This document shows positions 1 to 9,200 of a stretch of 45,712 nucleotides of DNA, piece by piece. Below the pieces are notes generated by a model, which was not told where the DNA came from, searched no databases, and saw only the letters and a list, made by a program, of their open reading frames with translations. How positions within the stretch are numbered: the first letter of the stretch is position 1; each line of letters begins with the position of its first letter. The DNA lies in NCBI GenBank assembly GCA_016871915.1, contig VHBP01000014.1:1-45712 (forward strand), read 5' to 3'. Position numbers and translations under genes: made by a program. This DNA comes from Gemmatimonadota bacterium (GTDB lineage: Bacteria > Gemmatimonadota > Gemmatimonadetes > Gemmatimonadales > Gemmatimonadaceae).

Positions 1-1
1 G

Positions 2-733
2 ATGCTCTCAGGGTCGTTCCCGGGGATCGCCGCGCACCTCCTCGCCGCGAGCGTGATGAATGCCCCCGCTGGATTGATCCTGTCCAAGATCATCCTGCCA
101 GAGACTGAGATCCCAGAGACACGTGCCGGGATGGCCAAGGCCGCAAGTGCGATGGCGACCGCGACTCCGGGACCCGGCCGAACGCGGTGGCGCCTCGGTG
201 GACATAGCCCCGATGGCGGCGTGATCGAAGCGGCGGCGAACGGCGCCGCGCAGGGGGTCCAACTCGCCATCAATGTGGCCGCGATGATCATGGCCTTCGT
301 GGCCCTGGTCGCGTTGGTGAATGCGCTCCTCGGCGGGCTCGGTGGCCTGGTCGGGATCGACGGGCTGAGCGTGCAGTCGATCCTCGGCACGATGCTGCGT
401 CCCCTCGCCTGGGTGATGGGGGTCCCGTGGGCCGACACCGCGTATGTGGGGAGCCTCATCGGGATCAAGGCGACCCTCAATGAGTTCGTCGCGTATGCGC
501 AGTTCGCAGGGGATCTCGGCGCCGGTCAGGTGCTCGATCCGCGGAGCGCGGTGATCCTCACCTATGCGCTCCTCGGTTTCGCGAACTTCTCTTCGATCGC
601 GATCCAGATCGGGGGAATCGGTGGGTTGGCGCCAGATCGAAAGCGCGACATCGCCTCCCTCGGGCTGCGCGCGATGGTCGCGGGGAACCTAGCCGCCTTC
701 ACCTCGGCGTCTATCGCGGGGATGCTCGCCTAG
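2..733 (+). CDS. NupC-type concentrative nucleoside transporter, C-terminal part (5' truncated by window edge)
   Basis: Inner-membrane symporter that takes up nucleosides with a cation. The visible 243 residues begin inside the family core: the stretch SFPGIAAHLLAASVMNAPAG followed by ILPETE is typical of the CNT gate region. Several hydrophobic segments follow, including the helix-rich YALLGFANFSSIAIQIGGIG region and a C-terminal small-residue helix, as in the Nucleos_tra2_C domain. The ATG at base 2 is probably an internal methionine, because a full CNT is about 400 residues; the 5' end lies outside the window. A residue stretch of about 45 amino acids near position 40-80, rich in G, R, P and A, is less conserved and probably a cytoplasmic loop. 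A perfect 9-bp hairpin begins on the stop codon. Confidence 0.88.
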   Translation: MLSGSFPGIAAHLLAASVMNAPAGLILSKIILPETEIPETRAGMAKAASAMATATPGPGRTRWRLGGHSPDGGVIEAAANGAAQGVQLAINVAAMIMAFVALVALVNALLGGLGGLVGIDGLSVQSILGTMLRPLAWVMGVPWADTAYVGSLIGIKATLNEFVAYAQFAGDLGAGQVLDPRSAVILTYALLGFANFSSIAIQIGGIGGLAPDRKRDIASLGLRAMVAGNLAAFTSASIAGMLA

Positions 734-758
734 CGCCGGTGCTCCCCGCCACCGGCGC
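733..758. terminator. Hairpin directly after the nucleoside transporter stop codon
   Basis: GCGCCGGTG (733-741) and CACCGGCGC (750-758) form a perfect 9-bp stem with an 8-base loop, starting on the last base of the TAG stop. There is no T-tract, so it is a candidate terminator or 3' stabiliser by position and stability only. Confidence 0.45.
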
Positions 759-1005
759 ACCGACTCGAGCGCCGCGGTACCGTTATCGCTCGCACATCTG
801 AGGGGGGATTTCCCCCTTCTCCCCAAAGCGCTCTTGCGCGTTTTCCTGACGCGCCGTAACGTCGCGTAGTCCTCTCTCCCGACCCCCTTCCTTTCTGAGG
901 AAGGGGTCGGAGGGGGGCTTCACCGGTCATCCCAACGAGAACCGGTGCTTGGTGTGGTGACAGTTCACCGTACCGAATCCGAACCCCTTGGAGGAGGAGG
1001 AGACC
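759..1005 (+). promoter_or_regulatory. Hairpin-rich leader upstream of susC
   Basis: This gene-free stretch holds three further inverted repeats. A G-run/C-run hairpin lies at 800-819. A strong C/T-A/G hairpin lies at about 881-909, with CCCCTTCCT pairing with AGGAAGGGG around a TTCTG loop. A 7-bp repeat CACCGGT (921-927) / ACCGGTG (941-947) lies close to the start codon. A purine-rich run at 991-1000 (GAGGAGGAGG) serves as ribosome-binding site. No convincing -35/-10 pair was found. The leader could be a structured 5' UTR for susC, but that is inference. Confidence 0.35.
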
Positions 1006-4000
1006 GTGTTCCATTTCCGCAGTGGCAGCCCAGGCCGCTGGTTCTGCCAAGCGATGCTCGTGGTGGGGGTGCTCCTACCGTCGTGGGCGTTCGCTCAGGG
1101 CCGGAGCGCGACGGTCGAAGGGACCGTCCGTGACGCCGCGAGCAATCGTCCGCTCGAAGGAGCGCAGGTGATCGTCGTCGGCTCTCAGACCGGCGCGGTG
1201 ACGAATGCCCAAGGGCAGTATCGCCTCGTCATCCCCAACGGCACCGGCACGGTCCAGCTGAGGGCCCGCACCATCGGGTACGCCCAGCAGACCAAGTCCC
1301 TGACGCTGTCCGGCGAGGTGGCGCGCGTCGAGTTCACCCTCGCGCAGTCGTCCCTCCAACTCGACCAGGTGGTCGTGACGGGGTCGGGCCAGGCAACCGA
1401 GGTGAAGAAGCTCGGGAACACGGTCGCGATCGTGAAGCCCCCCGAAAACATGCCGATGACCGACGTCTCGAACGTCCTCCAGGGCCGCGAGCCCGGTCTC
1501 GTCGGCCTCCCCTCGGGTGGGCTCACCGGCGAGGGCACCAAGATCCGCATTCGCGGCAACGCCTCGCTCTCACAGACGAACGAGCCGATCATCTTCGTCG
1601 ACGGGATCCGCATCAACGCCGGCGGGGGCCAGCCCGCCAACGGCAACATCGGCTCATCTCGTCTCGACGACTTCGACCCCGCCTCGATTGAGCGCGTCGA
1701 GATCCTCAAGGGCGCCGCAGCCGCGACGCTTTATGGAACCGAGGCCTCGAACGGCGTGATCCAGATCTTCACCAAGCGCGGCTCCGTCGGTGCCCCGAAG
1801 TGGAATATCTCGCTCCAACAGGATGCGATGAGCTTCCCCGACGTCGTCGCTCCGAATGCCTTCTATGTGAAGGATCAGACCGTTGCCGACCGCGTAGCCC
1901 CGATCCTCGGCTACAAGCCGGAACCTTTCACGGTCTACGAGGAGCCGCTCTTCCGCGACTTCCTCACTGAGGCAGGGAGCGCCACCACCATCACCGCGCA
2001 GGTCCAGGGCGGCTCGCCGACGGTCACCTACTTCGCCAGCGTCCGTAACCAGACCGAGGACGGCCCCTTCGGTAATGCGAAGCTCGGCCCCTCAGATGAC
2101 GTGGCGCGCCGGCAGCAGGCGACGGTCAACCTACAGCTCATCCCGACCTCCAAGCTCCGCGTCGGGCTGCGCACCTCGTACACGAACTCCTTTCTTCGTA
2201 GCCCGGAGGCGAACAACAACATCTACGGCTCCAACTCGCTGACGTTCATGGCGCGCCCCGAGTTCGCGAACTGCAACAACTCGGCGCCTGCCGGACGGTT
2301 CGAGTGCACTGGGGCCGGCAATCCCTTCGGCAACCAGGCCTTCATGACGGTCCGGGAGTCGATGCAGCAGCTGAACGACCAGCAGGTCGGCCGGTACTCG
2401 GGCGCGCTTGACCTCCAGTACACCGCCTCCGAGCAGGTCACCCTCTTGCTGACCGGTGGCTACGACTTCACCTCCCAGCAGGACGTCGGCTTCTCCCCCT
2501 TCGGCTACAACATCGACCTCTTCACGGTGCAGACCCCGTTTGGCACCCGATTCGTGCGCAACGAGCGGCAGGGGGTGATCACCGTCGATGCGAAGGCGGC
2601 ATGGAACCGCGCTTTTGGGGAGAGCCTTACCTCCTCGTTCGTATCGGGACTTCAGGTCTTTAATAACCGGACCGCTGCTGCCTCAGGGAGCTCGACTGAT
2701 TTCCCGGGCCCCGGGATCGCAGTGGTCGGGGCCGGTGGCGCAAACATTTCGGTGGGCGAAAATTTTCTCACCTCAATCAACGGTGGCTACTTCGCGCAGG
2801 AGCAGCTCTCGTACCGAGATTATTTGACCCTCACCGTCGGCGGCCGCTACGACTTCTCGTCGGCCTTCGGCGCGAGCGCCGGCGGCGTCTTCTACCCGAA
2901 GACCTCGGTCTCCTACGTCGTCTCGGACCACCCGATGATTCAGTCCAAGCTCCCGGGCTTCCTCTCCACGCTGCGCCTGCGCGCCGCCTGGGGCCAGTCG
3001 GGCCGTCAGCCGGGCGCGTTTGACAAGTTCACGACCTTCACCCCGCTCGCCTCCGAGCTCGGCGCGGGGCTCTCCCCCGCGAACCTCGGTAACCCGGACC
3101 TCCGGCCCGAGATCTCGACGGAGACGGAAGTGGGCTTCGAGGCTGGGCTCCTTAACAATCGCCTTTCTTTGGAATTCACCTCGTGGCAGCGTGAGGTGAA
3201 CGATCTTCTCGTGGCGCAGCAGTTCCCGCTCTCAGGCGGCTTCCGTGCGACGCAGCTGAACAACATCGGGACAATGTCGGCGAACGGCCTCGAGATGGGG
3301 GTGAAGTGGTTCGCCTTGCAGGGGCAGAAGGTCTCGGCGGATCTCTTCTTCAACGCCGCCTACCTGAAGCAGACCCTGACCGACCTCGGCGGCGCGCCGC
3401 CGCTCAAGATCGGCTACATCCGCTACCGCGGCTTCCTGAAGGAAGGGTTCCCGTTGGGCTCGCTCTTCGCCCCGCGGCTCGCGCAGGCCTGCCCTGCCGG
3501 TGGCCCCGCCACCAATTCGGCGGGGAAGCCGATCACCTGCTACAACCCGGCGAGCCAGGTCCCGATCAACTTCAACGGGCAGGGCTCGGCGGCCACCACC
3601 GACCAGCTCCTCGCCTACTTTGCCACCCCGCGGGACCTCAAGAGCTCCGCGGTGCAGAGCGCCCTCAAGCCCCTCCTTGCCGACTATGACGGCAACGGGA
3701 ACCTCGCCGAGCAGTTTGTCGGCGATGGCATCCCCGACTGGACGGGGTCGTTCGGCTTCAACGTTGCCGTCGGTCGGAATTGGAAGGTCTCGAGCCTCTT
3801 CGAGTACAAGCGGGGCTTTCTAATCCAAAATCTCACTGGAGCCTTCCGGGAGTCGCAGCATCCCTCGATCGGGTCAAACACCCGGGCGTACTCGCAGATC
3901 GAGGCGACGCTCAACAACCCGGCGAGCACCCCGCAGCAGCGCCTCGATGCGGCGACGAAGTACATTCTCGAGCATCGCCGACTGATCGAAAACGGGCTCA

Positions 4001-4281
4001 ACGAGCAGCAGCCGGGCGATTTTACCCGGTGGCGTGAGCTCGCGGTCACCTGGATCGCCTCGGAGCGGTTTGCGTCGACCATCGGCGCGAAAAACTTCTC
4101 GGTGACGGCCTCCGGCCGGAACCTCCTGATCTGGACCAAGTACCCCGGGTCTGACCCTGAAGCGAACGCCATCGGCCGAGGGGCCGGCGGGGCGCTCGAC
4201 CAGAACTTCCTCGATTCGACCGACGCGTTCGGGCTCCCGATCCCGCGCCGGTTCTCCCTCTCCTTCAATTACGGCTTCTGA
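1006..4281 (+). CDS. SusC/RagA-family TonB-dependent outer-membrane transporter
   Basis: Outer-membrane beta-barrel that imports oligomeric nutrients with a SusD-like lipoprotein, powered by TonB. The GTG at 1006 is preferred over the upstream TTG at 988 because a GGAGGAGGAGG ribosome-binding site then sits just ahead of the start. The N-terminus becomes a signal peptide ending in SWAFAQG. Next comes a CarboxypepD_reg-like domain (VEGTVRDAASNRPLEGAQV, about residues 30-110), then a TonB plug with RIRGNASLSQTNEPIIFVDG and the hallmark ILKGAAAATLYGTEASNG, then a long barrel ending in an aromatic C-terminus (SFNYGF). Length of about 1091 residues is normal for SusC. susD starts 17 bases after the stop. 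The substrate cannot be read from sequence; no polysaccharide-degrading enzyme is adjacent, so a peptide or other substrate is equally possible. Confidence 0.95.
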   Translation: MFHFRSGSPGRWFCQAMLVVGVLLPSWAFAQGRSATVEGTVRDAASNRPLEGAQVIVVGSQTGAVTNAQGQYRLVIPNGTGTVQLRARTIGYAQQTKSLTLSGEVARVEFTLAQSSLQLDQVVVTGSGQATEVKKLGNTVAIVKPPENMPMTDVSNVLQGREPGLVGLPSGGLTGEGTKIRIRGNASLSQTNEPIIFVDGIRINAGGGQPANGNIGSSRLDDFDPASIERVEILKGAAAATLYGTEASNGVIQIFTKRGSVGAPKWNISLQQDAMSFPDVVAPNAFYVKDQTVADRVAPILGYKPEPFTVYEEPLFRDFLTEAGSATTITAQVQGGSPTVTYFASVRNQTEDGPFGNAKLGPSDDVARRQQATVNLQLIPTSKLRVGLRTSYTNSFLRSPEANNNIYGSNSLTFMARPEFANCNNSAPAGRFECTGAGNPFGNQAFMTVRESMQQLNDQQVGRYSGALDLQYTASEQVTLLLTGGYDFTSQQDVGFSPFGYNIDLFTVQTPFGTRFVRNERQGVITVDAKAAWNRAFGESLTSSFVSGLQVFNNRTAAASGSSTDFPGPGIAVVGAGGANISVGENFLTSINGGYFAQEQLSYRDYLTLTVGGRYDFSSAFGASAGGVFYPKTSVSYVVSDHPMIQSKLPGFLSTLRLRAAWGQSGRQPGAFDKFTTFTPLASELGAGLSPANLGNPDLRPEISTETEVGFEAGLLNNRLSLEFTSWQREVNDLLVAQQFPLSGGFRATQLNNIGTMSANGLEMGVKWFALQGQKVSADLFFNAAYLKQTLTDLGGAPPLKIGYIRYRGFLKEGFPLGSLFAPRLAQACPAGGPATNSAGKPITCYNPASQVPINFNGQGSAATTDQLLAYFATPRDLKSSAVQSALKPLLADYDGNGNLAEQFVGDGIPDWTGSFGFNVAVGRNWKVSSLFEYKRGFLIQNLTGAFRESQHPSIGSNTRAYSQIEATLNNPASTPQQRLDAATKYILEHRRLIENGLNEQQPGDFTRWRELAVTWIASERFASTIGAKNFSVTASGRNLLIWTKYPGSDPEANAIGRGAGGALDQNFLDSTDAFGLPIPRRFSLSFNYGF

Positions 4282-4298
4282 CCGCCGAGGACCACACC

Positions 4299-5675
4299 AT
4301 GCGACATCTTGCCAGCATGCGTCGACTCGGTTCGCTGAGCCGCCTCGTCGGCGCCGCGCTCTCCGGCGCGCTCCTCGTGGGCGCCTGCGCGAACCCGTTC
4401 GATACCGACGTCGACAACCCCAACGCTGTCATCGAGGAAGCCCTCGGTAACGCGGCGGGCGCGACCTCTTTGGTGAACGGGCTTGGCGCGTCGGTGACCC
4501 GGGCGTTGACGGGCATCTACGGACCGTATCACACCGCCACCGACGAGTTGACCTGGGTCGGTTCGCGCGAGTTCTGGAAGAACCTCGATGACGGGGACAT
4601 CTCCGACCCGATCAACGAGTACACCGATGGCGCCTTCCCCTTCGTGGCCGAGGCGCGGTGGCTCGCCGACTTCACGGTGAAGCGCGTCGGGGAGTTCGCG
4701 ACCGCGGGGACCCTCCGGAATCCGAAGGATCGGGTCCGGGCGCACATCTACGGGGCGGTCATCTACATCACGATCGGCGACATGTTCGAGGATTTCGTTC
4801 TCGGCTCCGACCGGACCGAAGCGGCCGCCGCAGTGGGCCCCGCCAACATGGGGGTGACCTACGATTCGGCGGTGGCGATGCTCGACCGCGCCCTCCCGAT
4901 CGCGGTCTCGACCGCGGACGCCGAGCTTCAACGGCAGGTGCTCGGGCTCCGCGCTCGTGCCAAGCACGCGAAGGCCGTCCGCGCGAAGGCGAAGGCGACC
5001 AGCGGATCCCCCCTCGTCGCCGATGCTGGCGCGACGGCGGACGCGAAGGCCGCCCTCGCCGTTCAGGGAACCCCCTCGACCTGGCGCTTCCGGCTCACGC
5101 CGACGGTTAACAACCTGGCCGGGATCAACGTCGGGTTCGAGATGAACAACCGCGGTGAGCTCCGTGCCGGGAACACCTTCGTGAACGTCAATCCGGCCCA
5201 ACCGATCGTCCCGATCGCGGGGATCGCGGGGATCAAGATGCTCGATCCGGTGACCGGCGTGGCGAGCACCACGGTGGCGGCGGCGATCGATGCTTGTTGC
5301 CGGGCAGCAGTTGGTAACCTCTCGCCGATGACGCAGGTCTCGGCTCGCGAGATGATGCTCATCATCGCGGAGGCGGAGTTGGCGGCGGGGAACACCGCCA
5401 ACTTCCTGGCCGAGATCAACAAGTCGCGGGCAGTGGATGCTCTCCCCGGCTACGCGGCCGTGACGAATGGGGTTACGATGCTGGAGTACGAGCGGAAGGT
5501 GCAGCTCTACTTCCATGGCCGTCGCCTCGCCGACATGTATCGCTTTGGTGTCGCCGATGGGCGGTGGCTGACCGGGAACGGGGTGCGCGCGAAGTGCTTC
5601 CTCCCGATCCCTTACCTCGAGCGGCTCACGAACGTGAAGGCCCCGCAGCCGACGACACAGCGTCTCTGCAGCTGA
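4299..5675 (+). CDS. SusD/RagB-family nutrient-binding outer-membrane lipoprotein
   Basis: Surface lipoprotein that caps the preceding SusC-type porin and presents substrate. The N-terminus is basic and hydrophobic and ends in the lipobox LLVGAC, with Cys30 as the lipidation site. The helical body includes RAHIYGAVIYITIGDMFED, a TPR-like SusD feature. The C-terminal third carries the family signature EMMLIIAEAELAAGN, followed by an ER-x-x-x-LYFHGRRLADMYRFG segment and CFLPIPYLER close to the end. At 458 residues it is at the short end for SusD. An Ala/Lys-rich stretch around residues 218-250 looks like a flexible or coiled insertion. The gene is 17 bases downstream of susC and is followed by strong tandem hairpins, so susC-susD is probably one transcript. 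Confidence 0.93.
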   Translation: MRHLASMRRLGSLSRLVGAALSGALLVGACANPFDTDVDNPNAVIEEALGNAAGATSLVNGLGASVTRALTGIYGPYHTATDELTWVGSREFWKNLDDGDISDPINEYTDGAFPFVAEARWLADFTVKRVGEFATAGTLRNPKDRVRAHIYGAVIYITIGDMFEDFVLGSDRTEAAAAVGPANMGVTYDSAVAMLDRALPIAVSTADAELQRQVLGLRARAKHAKAVRAKAKATSGSPLVADAGATADAKAALAVQGTPSTWRFRLTPTVNNLAGINVGFEMNNRGELRAGNTFVNVNPAQPIVPIAGIAGIKMLDPVTGVASTTVAAAIDACCRAAVGNLSPMTQVSAREMMLIIAEAELAAGNTANFLAEINKSRAVDALPGYAAVTNGVTMLEYERKVQLYFHGRRLADMYRFGVADGRWLTGNGVRAKCFLPIPYLERLTNVKAPQPTTQRLCS

Positions 5676-5676
5676 T

Positions 5677-5731
5677 CCGACCGCTTGCGGTCGGTCCCGC
5701 GGGCCGTGACCTTCCGGGTCACGGCCCGCGG
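5677..5731. terminator. Tandem hairpins after susD
   Basis: Two perfect stem-loops follow the susD stop. The first pairs CCGACCGC (5677-5684) with GCGGTCGG (5687-5694). The second has a 15-bp perfect stem, 5697-5711 pairing with 5717-5731, around a TTCCG loop. There is no T-run, but the stability and position argue for a terminator or attenuator closing the susCD transcript. Confidence 0.6.
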
Positions 5732-5761
5732 TGCATTCGCCCTGCCCTCCCCCTGCCTTCG

Positions 5762-6223
5762 ATGCGCCTTCCCCTCCTCGCCTCCTTCCTCGCCCTCCCG
5801 CTCGTCACCGGGTGTCATGTCTCCCGACCGATCACGGGGGTCCCACCCGCCGGCGTGACGGTCGAGGCCGAGTTGTCACCGGAGGGGACACAGCGCCTGA
5901 CCGCCATCGTGGGGCCGAATGCCGCTCGACTCGACGGCCTCATCCTCGCCGCGACGGGAGATTCCCTGACCCTCTCCATGCGGGAGGTCCGGCTCAAGGA
6001 CGGCCGGGTACTCTTCCTCCAGGGTACGACGGTGGCCCTCGATCGCGCGCAGCTCACTGCCCTGCGCGGGCGCACCCTCGACCGCCGCCGCACCGCGATC
6101 GCGACTGGGCTCGGCCTGATCGGCGCGGTCCTCCTGATCGATCAGGTGCGCTTCGGTGGCGGTGGGGAGGGTGGAGGAACCGGGGGTGGGACGAACCCGG
6201 CCGTCGCCCCGCGCCGTCCCTGA
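5762..6223 (+). CDS. Small putative lipoprotein of unknown function
   Basis: No family was recognised. The chosen ATG gives a 153-residue protein with a clean signal peptide, MRLPLLASFLALPLVTGC, placing a lipidation Cys at residue 18; the reading frame is open further upstream, but that part overlaps the susD terminator. The middle segment (TVEAELSPEGTQRLTAIVGP, then DSLTLSMREVRLKDGRVLFL) reads like a small beta-barrel. It resembles the short lipoproteins annotated as hypothetical beside SusCD genes that discuss gene expression of a compact beta domain, but that comparison is weak. Near the C-terminus there is one hydrophobic helix (TAIATGLGLIGAVLLIDQV) followed by a Gly-rich tail. It lies 86 bases after susD and 47 before the propeller gene, on the same strand. 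Confidence 0.75.
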   Translation: MRLPLLASFLALPLVTGCHVSRPITGVPPAGVTVEAELSPEGTQRLTAIVGPNAARLDGLILAATGDSLTLSMREVRLKDGRVLFLQGTTVALDRAQLTALRGRTLDRRRTAIATGLGLIGAVLLIDQVRFGGGGEGGGTGGGTNPAVAPRRP

Positions 6224-6270
6224 CGCACCGACCGCTGACTCCCTCGCCTTCCCTCCCACGCCCACTCACG

Positions 6271-9200
6271 ATGCGCCTCTCCTTCGCCTCCTGGCTCCTT
6301 GCCCCCCTGCTTGCCGTCAGCCTCGCACTCGAGGCGCAGCGCCCCGGTCCGGTCGCGGGGCGCGAGACCATCGATTCCACCGCGCTTGCCGGGATGGCGA
6401 CGCGGATGGTCGGGCCCTTCCGCGGCGGACGGTCGACGGCGGTGACCGGGATCCCCTCCGCGCCGCACAGCTTCGTGATGGGGACCACCGGGGGCGGCGT
6501 CTGGCGGACGGATGACGCGGGCCAGACCTGGCAAAACATCTCCGATGGGACCTTTGGCGGATCGATCGGTGCGGTCGAGGTCGCGCCCAGTGATCCTAAC
6601 GTCATCTATGTCGGCGAGGGCTCGGTCGACATCCGTGGGAACACCTCGATGGGTCGCGGCGCCTGGCGCTCCACCGATGGGGGCCGTAGCTGGACGCGGC
6701 TCGGGCTTCCGACGGCGGGACAGATCGGACGGATCCGTGCGCACCCTGCCGACCCGGATCGCGCCTTCGCCGCGGTGCTCGGGCGTCCCTTCGGGAAGAA
6801 CCCCGACCGCGGGGTCTATCGCACGACCGATGGCGGTACCACCTGGCGCAAGGTCCTCTACCTCAACGACAGCACCGGCGCTGTCGACCTCGTGATCAAT
6901 CCGCGCAATCCGCGCATTGTCTACGCCGCGATGTGGCGCGCGGAGCGGAAGCCGTGGACCCTCATCTCCGGATCGAGTGAGGGTGGGATCTGGCGCTCCA
7001 CCGATGGCGGGGAGTCGTGGACCAAGCTCGGCGGCGGGCTGCCGACAGGCGTCGTGGGCAAGATCGGACTCACCGTCTCGGCGGCGAACCCCGATCGCGT
7101 CTGGGCGATCATCGAGGCGGAGCCCGCCGGTGGGCTCTATCGGAGCGACGACGGCGGCACCACCTGGACCCGCGCCAATGCGGAGAACAAGCTCCGGCAG
7201 CGCGCCTGGTACTACACCCATGTGCGCGCCGATCCGCAGGAGGAGCACGTGGTCTATGTGCTCAACACCTCGCTCTGGCGCTCGATCGACGGCGGGGTCT
7301 CCTTCACCGAGATCGCGGTCCCGCACGGGGATGTGCACGATCTCTGGATCAACCCCACCGACAAGCGGCTCATGGCGGTCGCGAACGATGGGGGCGCGCA
7401 GGTCTCCCTCACGCGCGGGGCGAGCTGGTCGACCTATTGGAACCAGCCGACGGCGGAGTTCTACGACGTCATCACCGACCGCGCCTTCCCGTATCGCATC
7501 TACACGGCGCAGCAAGACAACACGACGATCAGCGTCCCCGCCTGGTCGTCGCCGAACGCGCTGCATCCCTTCGCCGACTATCGCTACGCCTCCGGATGCG
7601 AGACCGGGCCCGTGGCCCTCGACCCCGCCAACCCGCGCGTGATCTATGGCGGCTGCTACGGGGGGGCGATCAACCGCTGGGATACCGTCACCGACGAACG
7701 TCGCAACGTCATCGCCTATCCCGAACTCCAGCTGGGCCAAGCCGCGAAGGACCTGCGCTATCGGTTCCAGTGGGTCGCCCCCATCCTGGTCTCGCGGCAC
7801 GACCCCACCGTCGTCTATCACGGCGCCCAGGTGGTGCTCCGCTCACGCGACGGCGGCCTGACCTGGGACGCGATCTCTCCTGATCTCACCACGAACACCC
7901 CAGCCCATCTCGAGGCGAGCGGGGGCCCGATCAACAACGACATCACCGGCGTCGAGATCTTCAACACCATCTTTGCCCTCGCCGAGGATCGGCGTGACCC
8001 CCGCACCCTCTGGGCCGGCACCGATGACGGGCGCGTGCACGTCACCCGCGATGGCGGCACGACCTGGACCGAAGTGACCCCACCGGGGATGCCGCGCTTC
8101 GGTACCGTCGAGGAGATCGTCGTCTCGTCGCACGCGCCGAACCGCGTCTATGTCGCGGCGCAGGCGTATCGCCTCGATGACTTCCGTCCGTACCTCTGGC
8201 GGTCGGACGACGGTGGTCGCAGCTGGGTGCGACTCACCGACAACACAGGGATCCCCGCCGATCACCCGGTGCGGTCGTTCGCCGAGGATCCCAAGGTGCC
8301 GACGGTGCTCTACGCCGGCACGGAGTACGGACTCTATGTCTCGTTCGATGGGGGGCGCGGGTGGCAGCGCTTCCCGCAGCGCCTCCCGATCACCCCGATC
8401 GCTGACCTCGAAGCGCGCGACGACGATCTCGTGCTCTCGACCCAAGGGCGATCACTCTGGATCATCGACGATCTGAGCCCACTGCGCGAGCTCCCCGGCG
8501 CGGTGACGGCGAGTGCGGCCCATCTGTTCACCCCCGCCTCCGCGGTCCGCGCGCAGAAGGGGGTCGATCCCTTCGACCCGCAGCCGGGGCTCCCCGACCA
8601 ACCGGCCAACGGCGCGGTGTTGCACTACTGGCTCGGGCAGGGGGCGACGGGACCCGTCACACTCGAGATCCGCGACGCCCTGCGTCGCACCGTCCGACTC
8701 CTCACCTCGGACAGCGTGGCGTCGAAGCAGGGGCGCACCATGCGGCTCCCCGTCACGCGCGGACTCCATCGCATCACCTGGGATCTCACCTATCCTGGTC
8801 CCCGGACCGTCGAGGGTCAGGTGACGTGGGGTTACATGGGCGGGGTGAAGGCTCCGCCGGGCACCTATGAGGCGATCCTCACCGCGAACGGGGTGACGAT
8901 GCGTCGCACCCTCACCGTGCTTCCCGACCCGCGACTCCCGCAGATCACCGCCACCGACTACGCCGACCAGTTCCGCATCGCGAGTGCGGTGCGCGACTCC
9001 CTCGACGCGCTCCATCGAACCCTCATCGAACTCCGCGAGGTCCGAGCGCAGATGGACGGGCTGCAGGTCGCGGCCCGTCGCATCAATGCCGAGGGCGACC
9101 TGCGTCCCGGCATCGAGGCACTCGCCACGAAGCTCCAGGGACTCGAGTCGCGCTTCACGCAGACCAAGAGTCGGAGCGGTCAGGATCCGATCCGCTTCGC

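Noticed and set aside
4269-5516. Long minus-strand open frame over susD
   Set aside because: It is His/Arg-rich without domains and is the expected antisense shadow of a G+C-rich gene.
5564-5761. Longer N-terminus for the small lipoprotein gene beginning over susD
   Set aside because: It overlaps susD and its hairpins in another frame, whereas the ATG at 5762 opens a textbook lipoprotein signal.
5731-6270. 180-residue extension of the Asp-box protein
   Set aside because: The extension is Arg/Pro-rich and lies over the lipoprotein gene in another frame; the signal peptide begins at 6271.
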